Positions 55,605 to 64,000 of a stretch of DNA of 64,000 bases are shown here, in pieces. Position 1 is the first letter of the stretch, and every line of letters begins with the position of its first letter. The notes under the pieces are model-generated. The model ran no database searches. It was not told the DNA's origin and worked only from the letters and a program-made list of their open reading frames with translations. This DNA comes from Diphasiastrum complanatum. Its lineage: Eukaryota > Streptophyta > Lycopodiopsida > Lycopodiales > Lycopodiaceae. Both the position numbers and the translations under genes were made by a program. Location: NCBI GenBank assembly GCA_029204225.1, contig CM055109.1:33056927-33120926 (forward strand), read 5' to 3'.

Positions 55605-56459
55605 CTGAAAAAATTGCATGCTCATCAATGATTAGCATAGCTTGAAAGAAAACAAGCCTCAAATGGTGAGATCATAGAGATTACCAACACCAATAACATA
55701 ACTTCCATCAAGGAAATGAAGTAAAAAAACTTCATAACATGCTTCATCAAATCATTCTTTCCAAATGTCTACAACTTCTACAAACCACTTCCGTACACAT
55801 AACATAGCTCTCACGTTTCGTAAGAACATTAAATCAAATCATTCAATTCCTGTGACCTAGAACTCTAAACAAGGTCGTCGTACACATTGTTCAAGACCAT
55901 AATGTGTTCGGAACATGGCAAAAATCCAACCTTCCAATCAAAATGTAATAAGTTTATGCTATTTTGCAAATGTAAAAAAAAAAAATTATAATGAAAAAAA
56001 AGAGCACCATGGTTTTAGGGTTAGGATGGGCAAAATAATAAATTGACATTATAGTAGCACCAATTACAATGGTGAATTTTTTTAGCTTAGCATTTCAATT
56101 TTTTAGTACTATTGTGTTAAAACGTGAACCGTTTATGTAAAACCCCAAAACCTTTTGGAACTTCCATAAACAGAAATGTCACATAGCTTTGTTAGAACAT
56201 ATTCAGCAAAGACTAACAAATTCAAAATCACTCAACAAAAATAGAATAGAAAAACATTGGCAAAAGACTTTTAAGCTTAGACTAACATATACATTATTGT
56301 GACTCTATCAAAGCAAAAAACGTAAATCTCATTTTCCATGATAGCTAGAAAATTGCAAGATACAATGGAAAAAAGGTAAGATGTCCTATATACAATGTCA
56401 TGTCTCAACATAAAGTCACTTCGTGTAGCTCGTGAATAGTAATCACAAATGTGTGTAAC
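55605..56459. other. No gene recognised (probable further intron)
   Basis: AT-rich, no coding pattern. It lies upstream of the first recognised DUF726 exon, so is probably intronic. Confidence 0.4.
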
Positions 56460-57100
56460 AACGTATCCGCCGTATACCGATTCTATCAACAATGGACAAC
56501 CACTCTTGGTTCCAATACATACAAGCCCTTGCTCTTACCCCTTTTCATAATCCCATGATTAAACTTCACAATCGTCTTTGTTGATGAGCCATGGCACTTA
56601 TTGACCACAAATTTTTGGCCAAGTATGGTACATGCAATATTGTATGTCTTATCCCTTGTTTCCTTCACTCAGGACAAGTGAAATTTCATCCACTCCAATG
56701 GCTTGTATGCATGCCTTGTCTCACTCAACACAACATGCCCAATCTACTGCTTATGCCTTGGATTTGTTGTGTGAGGGAGTTTTCATCAAGAAGTGTGGCA
56801 TGGTTGTACCATCTCCCCCACTTTGAATGTGGCCTCCAACACATTGCAATTTCTCATAATTTGACTACATCTCATCAATGGCCAGTAGGGCCACCGGCAC
56901 CTCTCTAACTTTTAACACCTTTTCATATTCTATCTCTGCAGAACTTGCACAATAATGAAGCCCTTTCCTTGGTCTAGGTCACTTTTTTGGACATTCACAA
57001 CCAAAGTACCCGTTCTTTGTAGATTAGTAACATAGAGCAGTTGTAAAGGTACAGCATTTAGATTACTACATAATAGCACTTCCATTTAATTATACATTGA
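56460..57100 (-). pseudogene. Weak Copia pol remnant (pre-integrase region)
   Basis: A minus-strand frame gives KFNHGIMKRGKSKGLYVLEP, which resembles the stretch before the integrase finger in Copia pol (K..HG.., MKG..K, GLYVL). The upstream part is too decayed to assign. Confidence 0.4.
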
Positions 57101-57109
57101 GGCACTTGA

Positions 57110-57553
57110 CATGTACTCTTTCAATCTTATGCCCTCACTGCTACCAGCTGAACTGCCTATTGAACTTCCAGTTTAATCTTAGTTTTCTTCCTTCCTTTTT
57201 GGCTTTCAGTTTGTCAAAAGTTTCTTTCTGTACCAAGGCATACTGTACTGCAACCAAGAAACCTACACTACCTTACTTAATGCTCTGCTGTTTTGCTTTC
57301 TCTCCTTTTATTCACCTTTAAAGTTATGCAAAACAAGTGAATATGGATGCTACAAAATTGGGTTTATTTCAAGCCTTTCACCAGAAGATCCTTTTACTTA
57401 AAGTATGCTTATACTTAAGGCTTTAAACACAGTATCCTCATGCTATACTGCTACAAACCAGTTTATAGCCTCTATAAGCTCTCCGCACAAGATTCAATAC
57501 AAGATTTAACTTTCATTCAATAAAGCCTTATTCATACTCTTAAGACATAAATA

Positions 57554-57556
<3 letters not shown>
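57110..57556 (+). mobile_element. Possible split LINE 3' end before a (TC)n tract
   Basis: CTTGACATGTACTCTTTC, then AATCTTATGCCCT (57110-57138) matches the sequence just before the LINE hairpin. AAGACATAAATAAAGC (57542-57557) matches the sequence just after it and leads into TC. About 400 bp of other DNA separates them, as if an insertion hit the hairpin. No ORF2 remains. Confidence 0.45.

Positions 57557-57628
<72 letters not shown>
57557..57628. repeat. (CT)n tract before LINE-G
   Basis: 72 bp of CT with one G interruption. It follows AATAAAGC of a LINE-type 3' end. Confidence 0.95.
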
Positions 57629-57631
<3 letters not shown>

Positions 57632-58332
57632 GTTGGAGATGGCGCCCTGATCTGATCCGCCCTTGAAGTCTCTTTCATTCATTGCTTGCTTCTAGAAGCT
57701 TCAACGTTATGTTATCGAAGCTTCACTGGTATGTAGTTTCTTTTATTTGAATGCTAGAGAACATCGGAGCATGCTTTGCCAGGCGCAAGTATCAATCCAG
57801 GTTTTGGTTTCAAAAATCTTAGAGTTCCGCCCTTTGGATCCGTCAATTTGGTTCTGAGACTATTGCTGGCACGCGGTTTGGATCTATGATCAGAAAACTG
57901 CTTCAATCCCCTTGACTACTGGCATAGCGCAATGATTCAATCCATTACCTGAACTTTGTGAAAGATAGTCCTCATCATTGAATTCTATTGATGCTACGAA
58001 ACTTATCAATTAAGTCTCGAATCTCACTATCGCTTGAAGCAAGAGACGCTTTTGCCACTGTATTTTTTGGTTCCATCTTGCATAGTTGCTGTTGGAGAGA
58101 GTTGCTGCCTGTATCTAAACCAAGCTCTTGAATGCTGGAATGGTGGAGACAATCATTGAAACTACTCTGGAAGAGTATGCAGAGATAGCGAGCACCTTGT
58201 AAAGGTGGAAGGGCACATTTATTGGGGGCCATCTTCTTTACATTTTTGGTGCGGATTCCAGTTCCAGCGCACTCAGAGAAGGAACTACATCTTGAAATTG
58301 GGCAGGTTGCGATCATCCGTGCTCGCTGACCC

Positions 58333-59697
58333 TTGTCCCTGCTCGGATTTATGGAACCAACTACACCTCCCTCTGGATTACAGCGACATCTTGATGCTCT
58401 ATATGGTTTTTGCTTAGTGTGGGGCTTGACGGTCAATATTGCTAAGACCAAAGTAATGGTGTTTAACACAAATCGGCATCATATGAGAGATGACGCATTT
58501 TATTATGATGGACAGCAGCTGGAGATTGTTACAACATACACCTATCTAGGTGTATTATTCACCGGCCCCTTACTCACTTTTTGCTCTACTACTCTATCTC
58601 GCCTGCGTAAGGGGCATGCTGCTTGGTACATACGGAGAGAGTGTGTACTACTTACCAAATTCATGATCCTGCTACAATGGTCTCACCAGTGGCTATGCAC
58701 TCGGCGGAGGTCTAGTGCCTAGGGATATCTCAGGGTACTTGGAGAGACATCACTCGTCTGCAGATCACCATGTTAGGGAGGATGATTCGTGCGAAGCCAT
58801 CAGTTCCTCATGAGATTCTTTTAGCGGAGTTCGCCTCACTCCCCATGGTGGTAGAGGCTATGTTTCAGATTGTTACCTTTCTACATCGACTTGGGACCAT
58901 GGATACTCACAGATACGTGATGGCAACGCTTACTTCTTCTCAGACTATAGCTGGACAGCAGGCTAGATCTTCTTGGTACGGTGATGTGGTGGCTTTCTTT
59001 CAGCCATGGGGCTTCTCAATGCTGGATCTCCCATAGGGAACTCATACATTTATCAGACAACAGCTGTATCGTAGATATTGTCACATAATATGGGATCGTC
59101 CTGATCATGAGAGAGTCAAGCTTACCTTCTATGGCACACATATCTTACGCAGAGACAGTTTGGGACTCCCTATTAGACCTTTATATCTATCTCTACCTCT
59201 TTCTTGTGGGCTCCGATACAGATTGGGACAGTTACGAGTCTCTTCGCATCAGCTTGCTATTGAGATAGGCAGATATTCGGGCATTTTGGGTGTAGTGGAG
59301 GATGAGTTTCATTTTATCTTCATATGCCCCATACTATGAGATACGTGGCAGATATCATTGTTTATATCGAGACACCCCTATTACCCTCAGTACATTTTTG
59401 GAGTATCAGGATCCCAGATGTGTCGGCCTTTTACTACGAGAGATGCTTATGTTGAGAGCCTCTTTGCTACCATCGGAGAGTCTTACTGATTCTGGCCAGC
59501 ATCTCATTACTAGCTTCTTTCAGAAGCGGGAGCGCGATGACCTATCAGATGATGAGGCAGTCATACCGGTGAGGGCGAAGGCCCAGCGTGCTCAGCCACC
59601 ACCTCTTGCCAGATCTACACACGCCTCTAGAGCTACCAAAGCTCCTCGATCACAACCCACAGCTGCTATGGGTATCAGACGCTTTTTTCGAGATTGA
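58333..59697 (+). pseudogene. LINE-G ORF2 C-terminal half
   Basis: Pieces at 58333-58722 (RT end/thumb), 58770-59036 (thumb helices MLGRMIRAKPSVPHE) and 59302-59697 (RGRYHCLYRDTP, MLMLRASLLPSE, PIP-box, acidic DDLSDDE, basic Ser/Thr tail). A stop at 59035 and shifts near 58680 and 59290 make it non-functional. The finger has lost part of the Cys pair region. Confidence 0.85.
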
Positions 59698-59945
59698 TAT
59701 TTATCCTTTTACTTTCCTCAGCAGAGCAGGCGGTTAAGCTCTTGCACCTGTACCCTCTTCAGAGCTAGAGGTTAAGCTCTTGTGTATCTACTCTTATATG
59801 AATTTTATGATTCTATAATGGTTATGTCTTTACCTAGCTAGAGAGAGTTCTATATTGTCTTTTCCACTTAGACTAGCGTTTTTTATTATGTTGTCCGTCA
59901 TGGACAGTAATCCTACGAGACATGTACTTATTCATTCTGTCTTAT

Positions 59946-59959
59946 GTGCCCTTGGGCAC
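59946..59959 (+). other. LINE 3'-terminal hairpin (LINE-G)
   Basis: GTGCCC TT GGGCAC, then TCAATAGACATTAATAC and the TC tract. Confidence 0.75.
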
Positions 59960-59977
59960 TCAATAGACATTAATACA

Positions 59978-59980
<3 letters not shown>

Positions 59981-60026
<46 letters not shown>
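59981..60026. repeat. (TC)n tract between LINE-G and LINE-H
   Basis: 46 bp of TC. The LINE-G 3' end is on the left and LINE-H ORF1 sequence begins on the right. Confidence 0.95.
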
Positions 60027-60028
<2 letters not shown>

Positions 60029-60060
60029 GGTCGTCCTTCCCTGATTCCAACGGGTCTCCA

Positions 60061-61095
60061 TTGCCTGAGCGAGTTTGTACCCCTAACCTGTCCACTGCTG
60101 CCATCGCCCCACCACACAGTTCCGCTGCTGGCCCTACCCTACCCACTGTTGCCATCGCTCCAACACCTAGCTCCGCCGTCGCTCCACCACACAGCTCCGC
60201 TGCTGCCATCGCTCCAGCTCAGGGCTCCATCGCATTTCCTAACCTGTCCGCTGCTGGCTCCACCTCAGAATCAGCTCTAACCGGACTTTCCAGCGTAGAT
60301 CCTCTTGCTTCTACATCTGAACCTACCTCTGAATCTGTTTTTGAACTATCTACCATACCTACCGCATCTGCTACCGGAATTTCCACGACAATTACGAATC
60401 CGCTTGTTGATTATACCCCTTCTAAACCTACTGAAGGCCTCTTTGCTTATGACCTCAGCTTCATCCGGCAAGAAATCCTCGGCCTCAAGAGACAATTACA
60501 CTTTTTTGAAACGGAGAATGGCAAGCTGATTCGGGATCTATGTCGTGTTAATGAGCGAATGGAGCGGCTTGAACAAGAAAATGTGTTTCTCAAGCAACGA
60601 TTTGCAGAAAATAATGTCTCGGAGGAAACTTCAAATAAAATATCTTGCTTGGAAAAACATGTTGAAGAGACAAAAACATGGCAGCTCTTTTCAAATCGGA
60701 GGGCAGGAAACTCTCATCACTTGAAAAATAGGTTGAAGAGACCGCTTCAATCCTCAAGCAAACAGTCTTGCAAAAAGGCACCAAGCCTAGCGCACCCATC
60801 TCCGTCATCTCAGCCACCATTTTGGAAGAGAGGTCAAGGGAGCAAAAGCTAGATACAGCTTGGAGGACCACCAGAGATGCAACTACACTCATTATCCGTT
60901 TCACGCCGAGGTGCTTTGCGGTGCAGAGCTAAGCTTCGTGGCACCACTATCTATATGGATGACGACCTCACATATATCCAGGTGGAGGAGAGGCGTAAGG
61001 CCTTTCAGGCAGCCCGTGAGTCTGGCAGACGAGTTATTTACCCAGATGGACGAGTGCGCTTTCTTGATAGTGCACCTAGTAGATCCCACTGCTAG
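60061..61095 (+). pseudogene. LINE-H ORF1
   Basis: Pro/Ser/Ala-rich N-terminus, then DYTPSKPTEGLFAYDLSFIR and the coiled coil (LEQENVFLKQRFAEN), nearly the same as LINE-C. A frameshift near 60680 and a deletion near 60850 follow. The C-terminal domain resumes with RGALRCRAKLRGTTIYMDDD and ends GRVRFLDSAPSRSHC, TAG at 61093-61095. The start codon is uncertain because no MAP-type start is visible after the TC tract. Confidence 0.8.
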
Positions 61096-61127
61096 GGATT
61101 TGGGGTGCCTGGGGGTGGGAGCACCCC
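61093..61127 (+). promoter_or_regulatory. In-frame TAG plus stem-loop between ORF1 and ORF2 of LINE-H
   Basis: TGC TAG GGATTT, then GGGGTGC (61102-61108), a 12-nt loop, and GCACCCC (61121-61127). Same stem and 6-nt spacer as LINE-D. The loop sequence differs (CTGGGGGTGGGA against CCGGGGTTGGGA) while the stem is unchanged. Confidence 0.55.
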
Positions 61128-61960
61128 GGGGCCCCATCCACACCACCTTCGGATAGGAGTGTGGAATTGTGCTGGCATACACTCATCTTCTGCGGCAGGG
61201 GATCTTGTTGATTTTATTATAGGTAGAGATATATTATTCTTCATGGAGACACACGAGAGCCCGGAGCGAGGACTTCCTTCTTTTCTAGGATACAGATGGG
61301 ACTTAGTAGTCCGACGAGAGACTAGATCTACTAGTGGACGAGGTTCAGGTGGGGTCGCCTGCTTGTATAGAGAGGCTCTTCATTTGAGTATTGACTTCAT
61401 CCGACATGACGTGCAGGCCCACTACATATGGACTCACATCGTGGGTTTGGATAAAGATCTTTTCATTGCAGCATGTTACTTTCCACCAGAGTCCTCGTCT
61501 TTTGCTGAGAGTATTGGATCTCCATATCAGGACCTCTCACCAGACATTATCAGATTCTCATAGCGGGGGCATATTCTCCTTACAAGGGATTTTAATGCCC
61601 GAACATCTTCACGACAGACAGAGTTCTTCGACATCACTGATCAGCTACATGTTCGTGCCTTGGACAGTGATATGCTTGGAGTTACCAGGACCTCCGCGAA
61701 CAGTTTGGGACCCACTACTTCATATGGTGAGCACTTATTGCAGTTTGGAGAGGCACATGAGCTAGCCATTTATAATGGCTTACCCTGCTGGCACATTCAG
61801 ACAGTTATACATGCCACCCTCACAGTGGAGGACATAGTGTCGTTGACTATCTCATGGGGTCACCATCCTTTGTACCCACAGTTTCTGACTTCCGCGTTTT
61901 CCCCACCACCCTTTCTGATCACTCATTTCTCTCCTTCGACATCGGCCACCTTCCACCCAC
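61096..61960 (+). pseudogene. LINE-H endonuclease domain
   Basis: GVWNCAGI, METHESPERG, ACYFPPESSSFAES, a TAG stop at 61561-61563, LLTRDFNART (Arg in place of the usual Gly), then shifted frames to VSLTISW (HSVVDYL shifted). EN-fold blocks are recognisable but broken. Confidence 0.82.
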
Positions 61961-62455
61961 TCTATAGAAGACACCCCAACATTTTATCTCACAGCCATTG
62001 ATTACTTCATTCTTTACTAGGCGGAGATCACGTGATTTAGTGCTTGATGATGAGGATTATGATCATGACGACGACGAGGATGATGGCCGCTCTCATGGTC
62101 ATAGAGATCGGAGACAGTGTACCTCCCACCATCATGCTACTACCAGGATTACCAGACATCCTACACAGAGGCGTACTACTATTACACATGCACGTGCTCA
62201 TGCTCACAGACCACGCCGGCAGGCTCCAGCGCTTCCCCATTTTGTGGCTCGCATCACATCTTTTTACAGCATCAGTACAGCAATAGCAGCACAGCCTTCA
62301 CATCCTACTATAGATACAGATGATTACTATGCGCACACTCTCACATACATGTCTATTTTAGTTTGCACTAGATGTTTTTCTTTATTACAGTTTGGAGACG
62401 TTTTTATACGCTCCCATGGTTACCACATACTTGACATGTACTTCATCAGTCTTAT

Positions 62456-62469
62456 ATGCCTTTTGGCAT
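62456..62469 (+). other. LINE 3'-terminal hairpin (LINE-H)
   Basis: ATGCC TTTT GGCAT, then GGAAAAGACATTAATAAAGC and a CTTTC-rich tail. Confidence 0.75.
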
Positions 62470-62495
62470 GGAAAAGACATTAATAAAGCTTTCTT

Positions 62496-62629
62496 TCTTT
62501 CTTCTCTCTTTGGGGTCAAACCAAACTTCTACCAAGGTTGCATCGAACCGTTCGGACCCCGTTCGAACCGTTCGAACCGTCTGCTAGGCCCTAAACCCGA
62601 TTTTTGAAGTTCGAACGGGTCTGTTCGTG

Positions 62630-62631
<2 letters not shown>
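62496..62631. other. Spacer between the tails of LINE-H and LINE-I, with repeated GTTCGAACCG
   Basis: Contains CGAACCGTTCGGACCCC, GTTCGAACCGTTCGAACCG and later GTTCGAACGGG, an inverted-repeat-like cluster of TTCGAA words between two oppositely oriented LINE 3' ends. Confidence 0.5.

Positions 62632-62672
<41 letters not shown>
62632..62672. repeat. (AG)n tract at the 3' end of LINE-I (TC on its own strand)
   Basis: 41 bp of AG; on the minus strand it follows GACATTAATAAAATCTTGC, TTTCTTTC. Confidence 0.95.
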
Positions 62673-62676
<4 letters not shown>

Positions 62677-62702
62677 AAGCAAGATTTTATTAATGTCCTT
62701 GA

Positions 62703-62716
62703 ATACCCTAAGGTAC
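62703..62716 (-). other. LINE 3'-terminal hairpin (LINE-I)
   Basis: Minus strand GTACC TTAG GGTAT. Stem bases differ from other copies, but pairing is kept (one G-U pair). Confidence 0.65.
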
Positions 62717-63078
62717 ATAGGACTAAGAAAAGGTACATGTCAAGTGTGCACATAGGAGCTTAAAGCTCAATCATCTATAAAACTAAATAACTCCAAATAC
62801 AATGCATAAAGACAGTTGGCCCAGTCAGGATCCAATAGCCTGGAATCATATATCACGATGCCCATCAGCATGAAAGAAATGGTGGATGGTATGCTGTGAA
62901 GGTGTGATTAGATGTGCCCTGGACCTCTGTCGCCGGATAGGCCGTCGGTGTCGTCTCTGCTACCGTGGCGCTCTGGGCTGTGATCTAATAACTGATTGTC
63001 TCTCTGGCCGTCGACATGGTCTCTGATGCCGGTGTATGAAGGAGTCGGGAATCTCGGCCTCTCCATCTGAGTCGCTGC

Positions 63079-63996
63079 CTATGGATGGAATAAGGCCTCA
63101 ATCTGAATGGGGGGGACCATGAACTCCGCCAAGATAATCTGGTGTGGTACTGAGGGCTTAGCCCGTATCATCCGGGAGAGCAAACGAATCTGGAGCCGGG
63201 AGATATATGTCCAATCAGTAGCTATCAGACCAGTACTCCATGTCTCGGAAGCATACATAGCTGAGGGCACAACCATAGTGTCAAAGAGCCGACACTTACT
63301 AGTCGCATCTCTGATGTGTGAGCTGAAACATAGTCTCTCCAAATCTACCAGTGAGGCATAGCCCTTCCGTACCCGGGAAATAGCTGCGTGTCTCATGCTG
63401 AACATAGGCCCCGAGAATAGTACTCCTAGATATGTATAGGAATCAACAATCTCTAGGGGATGACCATCCCATAGAAGCTCCTGCCGCATCATGAAAGACC
63501 TAGAGGTGTTGAACACCATAACCTTAGTCTTGGCCACATTCACCGACAAACCCCATCGTGTGCAGAAAGAAAAAAGAGCATTCAAGTGTCGCTGCAAACC
63601 CTCTCTCGTCCGTGAAAGCAAAACCACATCATCAGCATAAAGGAGAATAGCAATAATGAGGTCGCCCAATGTACAACCCTCCCCTCCATCACTCCGTATA
63701 ACATGCTCTAGCTCGTCAATGTAAAGACCAAAAAGTGTAGGAGAGAGTGGACATCCCTGTTTGACACCAATAGTACTGACCACCTCCGGTGAAATAACTC
63801 CTGATAGTCGGACCCTGCCAATAACTCGCCTGTACAATGCTACTACCGCCTGTATAGTATCCTCCTGAAAGCCCCGATCATGAAGTCTCTGTATCAATAG
63901 ATGCCTAGGCACAGAATCAAATGCCTTGCGAAAATCCACAAAGCAGCAGTATACACGCTCCTTCTTGGCCTTAGCCTCCTCAATGATGGACCTCAA
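63079..63996 (-). pseudogene. LINE-I ORF2 reverse transcriptase domain, open for 305 codons
   Basis: Uninterrupted RT palm and thumb with all catalytic residues (F-R-K-A-F-D and YADD). It enters from the right edge and ends at a stop created just after the deletion point at 63079. RT sequence is well preserved, so this copy is relatively young despite the deletion. Confidence 0.88.
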
Positions 63997-64000
63997 AGTA

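Larger units (their letters stand above)
57629..59980 (+). mobile_element. LINE-G, 5'-truncated ORF2 with unrelated 5' sequence
   Basis: Bases 57629-58355 are not recognisable LINE. From 58360 ORF2 reads GLQRHLDALYGF, the TKVMVFNTNRHHM motif, YTYLGVLFTGP, MIRAKPSVPHEILLAEFA, a degenerate finger region and RGRYHCLYRDTP. PIP-box QHLITSFF lies at 59497-59520 with a tail ending GIRRFFRD. The 3' UTR ends with hairpin GTGCCC-TT-GGGCAC (59946-59959) and GACATTAATACAATT, then TC. Closest in sequence to LINE-C. Confidence 0.88.
60027..62495 (+). mobile_element. LINE-H, RT-less derivative retaining ORF1, EN and tail
   Basis: Starts at the TC tract. It has ORF1 (60061-61095, broken), in-frame TAG, EN (61096-61960), then a direct jump at about 61970 to the ORF2 tail with PIP-box QPLITSFF (61992-62015), an Asp-rich stretch and an Arg/His-rich end. 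The 3' UTR has hairpin ATGCC-TTTT-GGCAT (62456-62469) and AAAGACATTAATAAAGCTTTCTTTC. All RT motifs are gone, so any movement would need proteins from another copy. Closest to LINE-D EN copy 1 (shares LLTRDFNART). Confidence 0.88.
62673..64000 (-). mobile_element. LINE-I, minus strand, runs off the right edge
   Basis: RT from 63996 down: YCCFVDFRKAFDSVPRHLLI, GVKQGCPLSPTLFGLYIDEL, LLYADDVVLLSRTREGLQRH, TKVMVFNTSRSFM, YTYLGVLFSGP and MIRAKPSVPHQIILAEF. After EALFHP (63079) a deletion joins the thumb to the ORF2 tail, removing the finger. The tail is basic and ends QHTIHHFFHA with a PIP-box (62873-62896). The 3' end has hairpin GTACC-TTAG-GGTAT (62703-62716), GACATTAATAAAA and TC. Confidence 0.9.

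Noticed and set aside
1-64000. Bacterial-type features (CRISPR, operons, ribosome binding sites)
   Set aside because: The spliced gene, LTR retrotransposons and LINEs show this is eukaryotic nuclear DNA, and no spaced-repeat array is present.

Overview
The window looks like a repeat-rich piece of a land-plant nuclear genome. The evidence is plant-type Copia elements primed by initiator tRNA-Met (TGGTATCAGAGC), a short interstitial CCCTAAA telomere-type array, very long introns and plant B3/G-box-like motifs in the LTRs. I suspect a large-genome lineage, perhaps a non-seed vascular plant such as a fern, but that is only an inference from gene size and element types.

Layout: (1) 1-18,500 is a nest of LTR retrotransposons. 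A minus-strand Ty3/gypsy element (gag, protease and tRNA-Asp-type primer site visible) has been cut by at least two, probably three, plus-strand Copia elements. Two are structurally complete, with identical 5-bp target duplications: 2751-8613 flanked by TGAGT, and 10143-16628 flanked by TTTGG. All coding regions are broken. (2) 18,500-22,600 holds LTR remnants, a GA microsatellite, a 940-bp TTAA-flanked terminal-inverted-repeat element and local tandem duplications. (3) 22,838-55,604 is one host gene on the minus strand. Nine exons can be spliced in a consistent frame into about 256 residues of a DUF726/TMCO4-like alpha/beta-hydrolase-fold protein with a GFSLG nucleophile elbow. Its largest recognised intron (34,131-55,512, 21.4 kb) contains most of a LINE cluster. 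(4) 37,188-64,000 (plus one piece at 29,925-31,309) holds at least nine copies of one non-LTR retrotransposon group, called LINE-A to LINE-I here. They are often joined head-to-tail through (TC)n tracts. Smaller items in the same stretch are a BED-finger (hAT-like) transposase fragment, a GGTACC-rich palindrome field, Copia remnants and an AT-hook-like ORF.

The LINE group is the most interesting content. LINE-C (38,956-43,882) is nearly intact. ORF1 encodes a coiled-coil plus RRM/CTD-like protein, and ORF2 encodes endonuclease, reverse transcriptase and a CCHC finger. In the four copies where the ORF1/ORF2 junction survives, the ORFs lie in one frame separated by a single TAG. The TAG is followed by a 6-nt spacer and a GGGG-rich segment that can fold, and there is no usable ATG before the endonuclease. 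This suggests ORF2 is made by stop-codon readthrough. Six copies carry a perfect PCNA-interaction (PIP-box) consensus in the ORF2 C-terminal tail. The 3' ends carry a short hairpin with compensatory changes just before GACATTAATAAAG and a pyrimidine/(TC)n tail, and new copies begin directly at such (TC)n tracts. Together these suggest a plant LINE group that recognises its own 3' hairpin and targets TC microsatellites.
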